From: Hormiphora californensis | Lineage: Eukaryota > Ctenophora > Tentaculata > Cydippida > Pleurobrachiidae | Assembly (NCBI GenBank): GCA_020137815.1 | Contig: CM035358.1 | Coordinates: 4,299,614 to 4,363,613 of the forward strand | Length of the DNA: 64,000 nucleotides | Direction of reading: 5' to 3' | In this document: piece by piece, positions 42,743-54,905 of the stretch | Layout: each line of letters starts with the position of its first letter | Position numbering within the stretch: the first letter of the stretch is position 1 | Made by a program: the position numbers and the translations under genes | The notes under the pieces: generated by a model | What the model saw: the letters and a program-made list of their open reading frames with translations, nothing else | Told to the model about the DNA's origin: nothing | Database searches by the model: none

Positions 42743-42970
42743 ATGTTCCATAACAGAAATTATTTTACAATTTGTTCGCCTTCAGGAAACGGTGCATATT
42801 TTGAGAACCCTGTTGTGGAAGAGGATTCATTGAAAGTTAAAAACCATCCCAGAACTGGCAGAACTCCAACAACGACCAACAGAAAAGCACCAAACCCCCG
42901 GAAATGGCGGTACCTAATGACACAGGAAACACGATTCGAGTTGGGCCTCGCTACCTCTGCTGATGAAAAG
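42743..42970 (+). CDS. Orphan coding-looking exon, possible 5' exon of the DEG/ENaC gene
   Basis: An open 76-codon stretch from ATG 42743 to a GT donor at 42971, ending in phase 0. An internal acceptor (CGCCTTCAG, exon from 42786) is an alternative start. The product is hydrophilic, contains NPVVEEDSLKVKNHP, PRKWRYLMTQETRFELG and LATSADEK, and has no signal peptide. The composition (basic, Thr/Pro/Asn-rich) would suit a cytoplasmic N terminus. The next same-strand coding exon (60422) starts in phase 0 and lacks the usual length of channel N terminus, so the two could be joined across a 17.4 kb repeat-filled intron. That link is a hypothesis; it could belong to an unrelated gene. Confidence 0.45.
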
Positions 42971-43022
42971 GTTGGTTATTATAGTAACCAATGGTTACGA
43001 AGTCACTCATTTACGTTGTTAA

Positions 43023-43131
43023 CAGGAACCGACCGAAACAAGTAAACAACCAATCAGAACTTGCTATTTAGGTCACGTGACTGGATATCAGCCAATCAGG
43101 GACCAGTATTTCCTGATTCGGTCGGTTCCTG
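43023..43131. mobile_element. 109-bp hAT-like MITE, copy 3 (full length)
   Basis: Full-length element with intact CAGGAACCGACCGAA termini, flanked by the exact 8-bp duplication GTTGTTAA (43015-43022 and 43132-43139). It lies 52 nt after the donor of the orphan exon. Confidence 0.9.
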
Positions 43132-43362
43132 GTTGTTAAACCTCGAGAGCTCACCAGGGCGCTGATCACGAAGAGGGGTTATTTATTACCAAATGAAAAT
43201 TGGTTGGTAACTCTTTCAGTAGATCTGATCTGTGTTTTTAAGCGTTTGCTAATTGGTGTATATGTATGTAAATCAGTCGGGTCAGCACGTTTGTAATCAG
43301 TTTGATTAGAAAATATAAATAACAGTGTATGAAAGCGATTGGTTTAAATAAACTAATCTATG

Positions 43363-43480
43363 TACAGTCGGACCCCGATTTACCGGGATACTCGGGGGAA
43401 ATGGTGTTGCCCGGTATATCGGGGTGCCCGGTATATCGGGGTTAAATACCGTTAATTTCCTATATCGGGGTGCTTCTGTA
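43363..43480. mobile_element. Pogo-like MITE fragment
   Basis: Begins TACAGTCGGACCCCGATTTA, as in the full copy at 46601-46772, and continues with CCCGGTATATCGGGG repeats, but the right terminus is lost. Other fragments of the family are near 18016, 30780 and 53855-53925. Confidence 0.7.
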
Positions 43481-43675
43481 CATAATGAGCGAGTGTTGTA
43501 TTCAAGTGAATCAACACAGGCAGAGTTTAATTGATTCAATTAATGAATCGTCATCCTTTAAAGATGGTCTGATTAGCTACACACTTGCATAGCCTGGTAG
43601 TCGTTTATCAATCGGTTGTCGATTGATACACAATTCCACATGTTTGAACGGCGAACTAAATTTTGGCAGGGATGA

Positions 43676-45170
43676 TACTAGATACTGGTAGTTGTTTGCC
43701 TTACTCCACCCTGTCTAACCGTGCTCCGGGTTTGAACTGGTAGTTGTTTGCCTTGCTCCACCCTGTCTAACCGTGCTCCGGGGTTGAACCGGTAGTTTTG
43801 CCTTGCTCCACCCTGTCTAACCGTGCTCCGGGGTTGAACCGGTAGTTTTGCCTTGCTCCACCCTGTCTAACTGTGCTCCGGGTTTGAACTGGTAGTTGTT
43901 TGCCTTACTCCACCCTGTCTAACTGTGCTCCGGGTTTGAACTGGTAGTTGTTTGCCTTGCTCCACCCTGTCTAACCGTGCTCCGGGTTTGAACTGGTAGT
44001 TGTTTGCCTTGCTCCACCCTGTCTAACCGTGCTCCGGGTTTGAACTGGTAGTTGTTTGCCTTGCTCCACCCTGTCTAACCGTGCCCCGGGTTTGAACTGG
44101 TAGTTGTTTGCCTTACTCCACCCTGTCTAACCGTGCTCCGGGTTTGAACTGGTAGTTGTTTGCCTTGCTCCACCCTGTCTAACCGTGCTCCGGGTTTGAA
44201 CTGGTAGTTGTTTGCCTTGCTCCACCCTGTCTAACCGTGCTCCGGGTTTGAACTGGTAGTTGTTTGCCTTGCTCCACCCTGTCTAACCGTGCTCCGGGTT
44301 TGAACTGGTAGTTTTGCCTTACTCCACCCTGTCTAACCGTGCTCCGGGTTTGAACTGGTAGTTGTTTGCCTTGCTCCACCCTGTCTAACTGTGCTCCGGG
44401 TTTGAACTGGTAGTTGTTTGCCTTGCTCCACCCTGTCTAACCGTGCTCCGGGTTTGAACTGGTAATTGTTTGCCTTGCTCCACCCTGTCTAACCGTGCCC
44501 CGGGTTTGAACTGGTAGTTGTTTGCCTTGCTCCACCCTGTCTAACCGTGCCCCGGGTTTGAACTGGTAGTTGTTTGCCTTACTCCACCCTGTCTAACCGT
44601 GCTCCGGGTTTGAACTGGTAGTTGTTTGCCTTGCTCCACCCTGTCTAACCGTGCTCCGGGTTTGAACTGGTAGTTGTTTGCCTTGCTCCACCCTGTCTAA
44701 CCGTGCTCCGGGTTTGAACTGGTAGTTGTTTGCCTTGCTCCACCCTGTCTAACCGTGCTCCGGGTTTGAACTGGTAGTTTTGCCTTACTCCACCCTGTCT
44801 AACCGTGCTCCGGGTTTGAACTGGTAGTTGTTTGCCTTGCTCCACCCTGTCTAACTGTGCTCCGGGTTTGAACTGGTAGTTGTTTGCCTTGCTCCACCCT
44901 GTCTAACCGTGCTCCGGGTTTGAACTGGTAGTTGTTTGCCTTGCTCCACCCTGTCTAACCGTACTCCGGGTTTGAACTGGTAATTGTTTGCCTTGCTCCA
45001 CCCTGTCTAACCGTACTCCGGGTTTGAACTGGTAGTTGTTTGCCTTGCTCCACCCTGTCTAACCGTGCTCCAGGTTTGAACTGGTAGTTGTTTGCCTTGC
45101 TCCAACCTGTCTAACCGTGCTCCGGGTTTGAACTGGTAGTTGTTTGCCTTGCTCCACCCTGTCTCATCAC
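43676..45170. repeat. 52-bp minisatellite, about 29 copies
   Basis: Unit: GGTAGTTGTTTGCCTTGCTC, CACCCTGTCTAACCGTGCTC, CGGGTTTGAACT, with a shorter variant lacking six bases. Blocks near 44179-44379 and 44645-44845 are identical over about 200 bp at 466-bp spacing, showing segmental duplication within the array. The unit resembles a single dispersed repeat (GCCTTGTTCGACCCT ... GGTTTGAAC) seen at 20840, 36330, 53966, 55465 and 57550. Confidence 0.93.
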
Positions 45171-46600
45171 ACTTTGAACATAACAACTGGTAGTTGCAGT
45201 ATTATACGCGTCTGCTTTGTTTTCGTAGAACTTTGATTTCAGTTAAATATTTCTTGTTTCGGCCACATTTCAGAATCTACTGCTCCGGTAATTCTTTTAG
45301 ACAAAATTAAGAAGGTATAATTAACTCCGGAAACTTGAGAGAAGCAAGACTAGAATTATTTTCAATATCTTAAGATACCACAGTAACTGTTTTTTATTAG
45401 CCAAATCAGAGACCCACGCCTCCATTTAAATTGGTTTGCTGTCAGAGCATTTGCCTGACCCTATATTTGCCTGACAGTTGTTTTGTGGTAGGCCCAGACG
45501 TCAGTCGCCGCTAGTTAACACACCCCGATAAAACGCAAATTAGTTTTGGAACTCATTTTTTGACAGTTCTCAGTTTTAGATATATTATCTTCTTTCGGAT
45601 TGGAATTTGAAATATGGAATTTAAAAAAAATTGTTCTTGGTGCTTTATATGATTCACGGCCCCGCCCCAATGTATCACTGATCACACATATTTAATACAA
45701 GCACCGGGCCCCGCATGCGAGGTAATGGCGTTAGTAAATCCAATCTGTATGTGGCATGGGGTTAAAACGTCACACAAATACACACACAGCGGAAACAGGG
45801 TAGGGACTGGGAGCTGGTGCTGGTGGCGGGGGTTTCAATACTACAGCTCAATACTTTTTGGTTTTATTCACACCTCTCTCTCTATGTCATTGAGGGCTTT
45901 GCCGCTTTCTGCTACTACTGCAGCGGCGTCGAATATTGTAGCTGTCTTCCAAACACACACGCACATGATAGAGCCCTTACATACTCTATATTTGTAAATT
46001 CTGTACGAGTCCTCATTTGACAAATACTTTTGTCCGTGGCGTGAGAAGAAAGTGACGGGAGTATACTTATTCCCAAGAATTATATGTGGAATATATATAT
46101 TTCACCGCCCTAACTCGATTTTATTCAGTTTTTGTCTCTAATCAAATGAATTCATTAGCTTCATTAGCCCTTCGTGCCCTATATACATGAACAAAAAGGC
46201 CACGAATTATCGCACCGCATTCTTAGCACCTTGTTTTTACGTTTATCACACCCCCCCCCTCAATAAAAGTGTCAATAAACAATGGAGAGAAATGGATTAA
46301 AGGTGTTAGATGGTGAACGGATAAAATATTGTGTCCGTAAAAACTGTTTTTGTCCATGACTATATTAGAATACGTGAGAATATGTCTATGCTTTATTTAG
46401 CAAAATAAGAAGTGAAAATTTTCAACTTATTAACACTTAAAGAATATGCATTGTTCTCATTTTTAGTCGTCCCTTTCACAGGCCTTTACGTTTGTGTTGC
46501 TTGAATAGGACAGATTCTGTACCTGCATAATATTGGTCCTACGATCATAGTTGTAGACTCAAAGTATTGGTCTGCCCATACACGCAGCTAGGTGGTAATA
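45171..46600. other. Non-coding spacer
   Basis: Holds a TGTCAGAGCATTTGCCTGAC repeat fragment (45438-45480). The open frames around 45725-46020 contain no recognisable domain. No gene supported. Confidence 0.4.
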
Positions 46601-46772
46601 CAGTCGGACCCCGATTTACCGGGATGCTCGGGGGAAAGGGTTTTGCCCGGTAAATCGGGGTGCTCGGTATATCGGGGCAAAATATCGTCAATTTCTTATA
46701 TCGGGGGAAGTTTATCCTCCCGGTAAATCGGGGTTCCGGTAAATCGGGGCCCGGTAAATCGGGGTCCGACTG
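46601..46772. mobile_element. 172-bp pogo/Tigger-like MITE, full copy
   Basis: Termini CAGTCGGACCCCGATTTACC and GGTAAATCGGGGTCCGACTG, flanked by TA on each side. TA duplication and CAGTCGG termini are typical of pogo-group Tc1/mariner elements. The interior consists of repeated CCCGGTAAATCGGGG motifs. No transposase. Confidence 0.85.
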
Positions 46773-48025
46773 TAGTGATATTGTTTTTGTTCAAACCTTC
46801 AATTTTATCTCACGGAGTGAGGATCGAGAGAGGGAAGGCAATAGCAATATATATATTGGTCGATAGAAGGGTGAGAGGTGTAGCGATATATTATATTGGC
46901 CGGAAAGAAGATTGAAGGCGGCCTACACAAGGCCGAAGGGCTATATCTCACTATATCCTACGTAAGGTATAAAGTAAAATTGCATGAGATGAGTGAGAGA
47001 AAAGGGATTAATTACGGAGGTAGATCTGAAAATAAGAGAGAATAAGAGAGTGATAGAGGGGGAGTAAGAAAGATAGAGAGATAGAACTAAGATAAAAGAA
47101 AGATAGAGAGATAGATCCTTGATCCCTGCAGGGATATTTTTCCCAGAGAGCAACAGTTATATAGCCAGCTTTATACCCCTATCACAAGCCAACAATTATT
47201 TCATTTGTACTGCCTTTGCTGTGATCAGTGTCCAGTGATATTTGCTGTTTGTTTTGAGGTGATCAGTGATATTATATTATCGATATAGTGAAGGAGCCGA
47301 AGAAGAAGAAGAAGAAGACCTGATCTACAACACAATAAGGTAATGTAATCTCGTGATCCTTGCAAAAAATTTGGTTTTCAAGCCTTTTAAACAAACTTGT
47401 TGTTGTACCTCACAAAAAGTGTGCTTGGATTGTGTAATCATAGCTAGTAGGCACTTTTCTGAAATTATGTAAATTTAGATAATCACACTTTTCCATCACC
47501 ACCTCTTTTTTTTATATCTTAACTGTATGCTATTCTAGGATTCACAAGAGATACAGCAGACAGCTTTGGCATTCTAGCTCAAATTAAATTTTAATCAATG
47601 GGTGGTGAAAAGTTCCCTAAATTACTTTAAATTAAATATCCAACACCATATACCATCTAGATTCTAGCCTTCTTGATTTATCAAACCTCATTAAGCTCTT
47701 CTGTCTGACCAGTGCAGTCTGACTGTTATACGGGGAGGGGGGGGGGGGGGTCCCCTGCCAATTATTTCGTTTGCCGCACACCACACAGAGATTTATTTAA
47801 GACACCGTGGTGTGTGTGTGCGATACATAATACCGCAGTCCCTCTACTGTGCTTTTATTGTGTTTAAGTCCGACACGTTTGACTGCCCACGCGGCCTGCC
47901 CGGAACGCATACCGGAAGACTGCCTAGGAAAGTTTACTTTATTAAACCTAGACAGCCAGTTCTACTGCGGCATTTATTCATTCTCTGTCCATTTTTGTCC
48001 ATTCTCTTAACTTATGGTCTCCTAT
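46773..48025. other. Non-coding spacer with GA-rich tract
   Basis: Purine-rich GAGAGAAAG-like repeats at 46990-47115, a (GAA)n at 47298-47320 and a poly-G run near 47740. No gene recognised. Confidence 0.4.
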
Positions 48026-48680
48026 GGGGGACCACATACAGCACCGGTGCGAACTCCAGAACGTCGCACCACATACTGTCGGTGGAAACTTCAGTACAGT
48101 GAGTGTATGTGGTGCCTCTTACTGAACAATCAATAAAAAACCTTCAAAACAAGCTAAAAACACGTAATTTTTTGTGAAATATCTTCCTCTCACTAATACC
48201 GAACTCTCTCTACCTCCTTTTCTCTCTCTTGTTATGTTTATCTCCAATTATCTCTCTCTTATCTTTCCCGATTGCAGCACATATTTTCTCGATATGTCGG
48301 ATAATCTCGCCCTTGTTCTAGGTGTGGCCCTTTCTGTCGTAGTGAGAGTGCGTGCGCCTCTTATTGGTTGCTGTGGTGTGGGTGTGTGTGTGTATTGTGA
48401 GATGCAGGTCTGTCATTGGCTAGTGCGCGCACGTGACCCCCACGTGACCTTTCAGTTCAGTACGAAGAGCACATACAGCACCGTACTAATCTTTTCTGAG
48501 CTAAGCTCACGTGAGATTGTGTACTGATAGTCCCACCGATATTTATCAGTAAGAGGCACCACATACGGCAGTGCGTACTGGAGTTTGCACCGAAAGTGCT
48601 GTATGTGCTAGTGAGAACTGAAGTTAGAGGCACCACATACGGCGGTGCGAATTTCAGTACAGTGCTGTATGTGGTCCCCC
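48026..48680. mobile_element. 655-bp inverted-repeat element (GGGGGACCACATACAGCAC)
   Basis: Termini GGGGGACCACATACAGCAC and GTGCTGTATGTGGTCCCCC are perfect inverses. Sub-terminal AGGCACCACATAC.GC motifs recur at about 48108, 48546 and 48632. Internal CACGTG sites are present. No transposase; superfamily not assigned as no target duplication is clear. Confidence 0.75.
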
Positions 48681-48713
48681 TTACAAACCTTCTTTGGGCG
48701 GATTTTTTCCCCG

Positions 48714-48766
48714 CCCGGGTGAAGGCCTAAGGCCTTCACCCGGATGCCTTTTGCAAAAAGGCATAC
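48714..48766. repeat. Two adjacent perfect hairpins
   Basis: CCGGGTGAAGGCC/GGCCTTCACCCGG is followed immediately by ATGCCTTTT/AAAAGGCAT. Together they would extrude a double hairpin. No element ends are evident. Confidence 0.7.
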
Positions 48767-49438
48767 GGGGTTTAGAAATCTAAACGGATATAGTGACTAT
48801 GTGTAGCAAGTCAGCTCTCTTGTCCCGTTTCAGGTTGCGAGGGGCAACATGTAGCAACTAGAGCCGCGCACACAACAACAACCTGCTCCTTCATAAACCA
48901 CTTCATTGACACTTTTTCAGGAAATGTGTGGCGCGCAATTTCGCAATGTGGCGCGCAATTTAGTGCTACTAAAACACAAGGATTTGTTCTATACTGTTTG
49001 CGTGATGTATAAATGATCCGAAATGTCTGTCCCGCCTTCGTGTTAAGAATGAAACGTTGGCGGGGAAACATAGCATTATGAAACATAATGCATTTATTCT
49101 TGTTTTGGGTTGTAACGGATCGATTTCCTTGTGTGGCTCTCATTCTATTTCACGCTCTGGTTCGGTAGATCAACAATTTCCCTGGTTTTCTCCTTTCTCG
49201 TGACTGTCACGATCTTGGAGAAAAGACGTTAGGAGATGCCGTACAAGGAATCTCCTGACGTCTGTTAATCTTTCACCCACGGCCTGGCCACGGATCAAAA
49301 GAACCTGTCATATATGCCAAGAGAAATAACTAGTCGACATATCTCTATTATAATTAGTCAGTAGTCGACTGTCGAAACGTCCCTTAGGAGGTTTGCTTCG
49401 TATCACACTTTTAGAACTTCTTCAGGCAGGCTTGTTTC

Positions 49439-49547
49439 CAGGAACCGACCGAAACAAGTAAACAACCAATGAGAACTCGTTATTTACGTCACGTGACTGG
49501 TTATCAGCCAATCAGGGACCAGTATTTCCTGATTCGGTCGGTTCCTG
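49439..49547. mobile_element. 109-bp hAT-like MITE, copy 4 (full length)
   Basis: Exact 8-bp flanking duplication CTTGTTTC (49431-49438 and 49548-49555). The sequence is almost identical to copies 1 and 3, which indicates recent spread. Confidence 0.92.
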
Positions 49548-49838
49548 CTTGTTTCTCTCCTGCATGCACTCGGCATAAGAGATGATCTCTCCTGCTACTA
49601 TCATGTAATCGTGTTGAAATATGTGCCCTGTCTGAGACGAATCCGGCCGAGATCCTTACTGTACGCCGTACGGTCAGCAAAGGAATCGGAGCTGGAGGGT
49701 TCCCTGGAGTGTTACAGTACTTGTTGGCAGAGGCTATAAGATGCGTTGAGAGTTATTATACTCAACCCCATCGACAGTTAATTACTTTCTTTCATGAAGT
49801 ATACCATATGATCTTGCTTGGAATATATAAGTATGCAG

Positions 49839-49917
49839 CAGGAACCGACCGAATCAGGAAATACTCGTCCCTGATTGGCTGATAACCAGTCACGTGACCT
49901 AAATAACGAGTTCTGAT
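49839..49917. mobile_element. hAT-like MITE, copy 5 (inverted, truncated)
   Basis: The reverse-oriented copy starts CAGGAACCGACCGAATCAGG and breaks off after GAGTTCTGAT. The flanks ATGCAG occur on both sides, consistent with internal loss after insertion. Confidence 0.8.
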
Positions 49918-50671
49918 GCAGGACTCTAGGTATAGAGTAGGAGGCTAATTCCTACGTGATTCGAACTTACGATATATCCACAGATCGCATTAGAGTGATG
50001 ACACATGCCGCATTATAAACTATCACCCGAAGATATATATTATATTATTATATAATATATATATAAGCTAGGCAGCTGAGCATACATCGATTTGTTAAAG
50101 CTCTCCTGGGCAGATCATGTGCTCAATAATTTGACACATGAGTCTGCCAACATATTTCATCGCCTACCCTATGTCTTCTGCAACATGGATTCTTTTCAAA
50201 ATCTGTCATCCGCATTATTAAAAGTTTCGGAATTTTTGAAAAATAACGTGTGGGCTACTGAGCAATAAAAAATACCCCCCCCCCCCCCTAGACTAACATG
50301 GGTAGGAACTGTTAATCGGTCTAAGTGGTAGAGAATCACGTATCACGGCCGATAGGGGATGAGGATTCTAATTGCCAATGAGCTACTTATCTCATGACTA
50401 TTCTGCCGTTTTAACGTAAAAGGCAATAAGTCAATTTTTACGAAAATTGAGATATTGGTACCTTTTTCTTCAGAATTTGAAGCTCTTTCAGATGAGCTGA
50501 GTCTCATTTGTTTGTTTGTTTGTTTGTCACTAAACCATGGGATACGCTCAGCAAACCTCCATACCAACCCGGGTATGTGGTAACTATGGCGCTGAGTCCC
50601 TTTCTCTCCCCTGGGAGAGAAAGAGACTCATGGTTTAAATTTCTGGAACATTCGAGAGGATCTTGGTCCGT

Positions 50672-50825
50672 TAGGTAACGTTTTGCCTTTGAGGGGGTCT
50701 TGGTCGGGTAGGTAACATTTTGCCTTTGAGAGGGTCTTGGTCTTGAAAATAGGTAACGTTTTGCCTTTGAGAGGGTCTTGGTCGGGTAGGTAACGTTTTG
50801 CCTTTGAGAGGGTCTTGGTCTGGTT
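50672..50825. repeat. Minisatellite, four units
   Basis: Units of GGTAACGTTTTGCCTTTGAG followed by GGGTCTTGGTC.GGTA, about 35-49 bp long. The minus-strand open frame across it (SQRQNVTYPTKT repeats) is repeat-derived. Confidence 0.85.
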
Positions 50826-51724
50826 TGATGTTTATCGTATTTGTTGGTCTGTCTGGGGCACACTCTCAAGCTATGTCTTGTCTTACTCTTAATTATTGAA
50901 TAGTCAATTACATTCACAATATCAACTGTACACAATAAATGAACAAACAATACGGACAGGTGAACTTACGACCTTGATGAATGATTGGCACCGTGATGCT
51001 GTTGGTGATGAGATGAGAGGTGTAAACATTTCCAATGGTGACAAAGAACGAAAACGATCAAACACAAACAATGGGTTGGGCAGATTGTAGCACCACTAGA
51101 GTGTAAAATGTTCTAGAAGACGATTCGGATGAGATAGATGATAACATTTGTTAGTTGTTACACGCGATAAGCGACTTAGTGCACCAAAACACAAGGATTG
51201 TATCTGTAGTGTGGTGTTTTGCAATGTCCGCTATATTGGGAGAGGTGGGCGGGGGAGGGCGGGTGGGGGTGGGGCGGGGGGTAATATTGGACAAAAATGT
51301 TGCTGTAATTTAGTAATGAGACCAGGCCAGGCCCGAGAGACAGTTCAGTGGTAACTGGGGGGTCATGTGTGATGGAAATGAGAACTAGAGGCAGATTTGA
51401 GTTGCATTTTATTGAGGAAAATAGCCCTTTTTAGTGTCTGAGACAAGCAAAAGTGAAACGAAATGCAACGTAACGAACGAGTCAGCTGAGTCTCATACTC
51501 AGATCTTGAAAACTGAAGGAGCTATAATTGACTGATACATGATTCTCTACCACTTAGAGTTCAGACCGATCAGCAATCCAAAACACTCAACCATTCGGTG
51601 AAAGCATTTATTTTTCCTGACTAACTTTCAGAAACATGTGTCAAAGTCAAAGTCAAAGGGTATATAGGTCTTTCCCAATGGGGAAAACAGTCGTGTCTGA
51701 ACCTCAGGTTCAGGCCACGGATAT

Positions 51725-51990
51725 TTGTTCCCAATCACTGGGTAACCCTGTGATGCTTTAAATCCCCGATTCTAAGCCCTAAGCCATTCCGTACCGGCCC
51801 GAGGTACTAAACTTACAGTAAACATGGGCCAGCCCTACCGGTTGTCTAGGGGAGTTTGGCTTTCCAGTCGAAGCTGTACCAATTTAAAGCTCGGTCTACT
51901 AGACGGCTTGTATTAGATCCCGAACGGAGATTCGAACCCGGGACCTTTAACAAGAGAAGCGAGTTTGTAATACCACTATAACAAAATCCA
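51725..51990 (-). mobile_element. Candidate tRNA-derived SINE
   Basis: On the minus strand the head contains an A-box-like TATAGTGGTATTACAAAC, a possible anticodon arm CTCGCTTCTCTTG, and a B box GGTTCGAATCT (51929-51939) in the T-arm context GGTCCCGGGTTCGAATCTCC. An unrelated body follows. Its downstream end meets a fragment of the ACAGTCGTG foldback family (51678-51722). No poly-A tail or target duplication is clear, so it may be old. Confidence 0.5.
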
Positions 51991-52653
51991 GCCAGTATCC
52001 CGAAGATAATTGCTTAAACTCTTTTTTTCTATTGACCAGAAATACCCATTTTTCCCATGTTAGCCAAGAGGCGGAGGGGGATTTTTATTGTCCCACACGG
52101 TAGATATATGGAAAGTTTGGCCAAGAATATGTTTTTTGCCTTCTCTTCATGTTTTCTTCTTAATCATGTTACTGTCATCTGGTCTTCATGTAATTTTCTT
52201 CTCTAGCAGGCCATTTCTGATATGTTTTCGAAAACTCGTTACATATAAGGCTTCGCCAATCATTAAACACATCTGACAGTGCGTCATATATATTCAGCTT
52301 GTTTCTTCAGTTTGGCGAAATTTACTGGAAACCTTGCACATACATAATGAGGCCGAGATGCCGACTCTGCATTGTTTGGGAGCCTAGTCAGATCATGCTC
52401 TGCTTACGTGGGTAGAGATTAGAGTCTACAAAAATAGCATATTTGAGGAGTTGGAAGGGAGAGGAAGGGAGAGGGGTTAAAACTATAAAATCGCCTGAGC
52501 GAGAAAAAGTGAGAGATAAGTCAGTACGAGATTGCGTGGCAGATCCTCTAACATAAAATAGTTTAATTTTGTAAGCAATGTTTACTTTGCGTCCTCCAAT
52601 ACCTGTGTTTCATCTCATGCGGCTACAACCTCGGGGGAGCCGGTGAAAGTATC

Positions 52654-52654
<1 letters not shown>

Positions 52655-52746
<92 letters not shown>

Positions 52747-52800
52747 TTACTCTCTCTCACACTCTCTCTCTCTCTCTCTCTCACTCCCTCTCTCTCTCAT
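52655..52800. repeat. (CT)n microsatellite
   Basis: Long CT tract with CACTC interruptions. Overlapping Ser/Leu frames are artefacts. Confidence 0.95.
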
Positions 52801-53959
52801 CCTCCTGCGTGTCCTATCATTGATCCGGCAGCTACTCTTCTTTGCTTCACCTCCAATATACCAATCATGTTCCATGTTTCATCTACCATCTCTCTTCAGG
52901 CCTCCCAACCTTCTCTATAGTCCCTTCAGTTCTCCCACAGTCTATGTGACGTATTTGTCTCTGCGTTCTATTGAAGTAGACAACTCCGTCTATCGCTTGG
53001 TCTATAGTATCACATGTGATATACCCCGAGTTCTGATATCTATGATTGATATAATCCCATTTTATAATTTATAGCCCCAAAGTGCTACGTAATTCTACGA
53101 AAAGCATGGAATCTCATTAGATGAAAACCTTTTTTAAATAGTCTGAATATATAGTGAACTTTCCGCTGCCACTTCCTTGACACAGCCGGATACAGAATCT
53201 AATATTCACTTAAAAATATATATTATACCACAAGACTTCTTATGTTGTAAATATAGAAGTGGCATATATTAGATTACCCGCTACGATCGAACAGTCTTCA
53301 GATATAGTAAAACGCTGAGAACCCATGAGTAAGGACTAAAGGACTGACGTCCACTCCATATATTTCTCACTCTCTTAGATGTTATACCCTTCCATCTCTC
53401 GTTCTCGTCTCTGTCTTCCTCTCCCTCGTCTCTCTGTCTCCCTCTCCCTTGTCTCTCTGTCTCCCTCTCCCTCGTCTCTCTGTCCCCTCGCATGAGAGAA
53501 CGGGGGACACACCAATGACAAAATTCATCCCTCCCGAGCTTATTCTGAGTATTTTATTATGTGGACACTGTTGGACTGAGTGAGAATTATCAACGAGAGG
53601 GAGGGAGAGAGAGGGAGGGAGAGTTGGAATAATGACTATTTGAGCTTTATGTCAGCGACTAATTCATTCCACTAGATTAAGTTTTGTGCTCGTATTATAC
53701 CTGTAGCTCTGCAGTAGATCGCTCTACGCCCATCTGTCAAAGAGTTCATTTGGGTTTAAACCCCATTCAGGATGCCAAAGTTGACTAAGGTATAGAAATT
53801 TAACATTGATTGATAACATTGTCAGTAGTAACCTACAACCTTTGAAATTATACAGTACTCGGACCCCGATTTAACGGACAAAACCTTTTCCCCCGAGGGT
53901 ACCGTTGAATCAGGGTCCGACTACAACTGTTTTATCAGTTACTGCCCACATGCATAGGG

Positions 53960-54212
53960 GGTGACTTGCCTTGTTCGACCCTCCCTCCCCGCGCCCCGCG
54001 ACGGTGAGGAGGGTCTTGTTCTAGAAATAATCAACACTTCTACGCTCCGCGTACGCGGGAACACACTTGTCGTGCAGCGAGTGCTGGCGCTGTTTACTAG
54101 TCGTTTTAGATACCCCTTTCTTATAATCGCGCGCGTGCGGCAAAGTCTCTTAGTCTCGCGAAAGCTGTCTTTGACTACGGGGTCGAACAAGTCGAACAAG
54201 GCAAAGTGAAGG
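53960..54212. mobile_element. Inverted-repeat element of the GCCTTGTTCGACCCT family
   Basis: Starts CTTGCCTTGTTCGACCCTCC and ends GGGTCGAACAAGTCGAACAAGGCAAAG, an imperfect inverse. A compact 71-bp relative with perfect termini is at 55465-55535 and a half-copy is at 57545-57590. Confidence 0.6.
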
Positions 54213-54664
54213 AAGGTCATGAAATCATGTTTCACCAACTCTGTGAGAATGGATTACCCTGGATTGGGTTGTTATGGAAACTTATTTGGTAAAATGCTGA
54301 AAAAGTGTGCTTTGTATAGGTTAAGAGGCAGGGTTGAATACAGTGAGGGAGGGAGGGAGGGAGGGAGGGAGGTTTGAACAAAACAAAGTCTCGCAATGAA
54401 TGTTGGCAAAAATCAAATATCGGACAATGCAGTTTTGTTCAAACAGGGTTGAACAAAATAAGGCCAAGAGGGAGAGAGATAAACAACTAATTTTCACTGC
54501 CCACTTTTCTTGCCTGGCTAGACTGTGTTTCGGGCGCACCGCCCCCGAAACACAAATGTAAAGAACATAACAAGTAACAACACTTTTCACGGCAAATCAA
54601 TTCATTCCTTTACCTAACCTGGATCATGGATGTAATGTAACAAAACAACAGCTGCAAGGGTTAC

Positions 54665-54793
54665 ATATCCATCTATCTTTCTCTTTCTCTTTCTCTTTCT
54701 CTTTCTCTTTCTCTTTCTCTTTCTCTTTCTCACTCTCTCTCTCTCTCTCTCTCTACTCTCTCTCTCTCTCTCTCTCGCTCTCTCTCTCTCCTC

Positions 54794-54850
<57 letters not shown>

Positions 54851-54865
54851 ATCTCTCTCTCTCTC

Positions 54866-54896
<31 letters not shown>

Positions 54897-54905
54897 TCAT
54901 CTATC
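54665..54905. repeat. (TTTCTC)n and (CT)n microsatellite
   Basis: A (TTTCTC)n block (54675-54730) runs into impure (CT)n up to about 54905. Confidence 0.95.

Noticed and set aside
7359-45170. Regular direct repeats (7359-7965, 43676-45170, 11426-13395) as CRISPR arrays
   Set aside because: Units are contiguous without unique spacers, the genome is clearly eukaryotic, and there are no cas genes.
48811-49143. 110-aa minus-strand ORF
   Set aside because: No recognisable domain, no splice context, and located among repeats; length is within chance expectation for this base composition.
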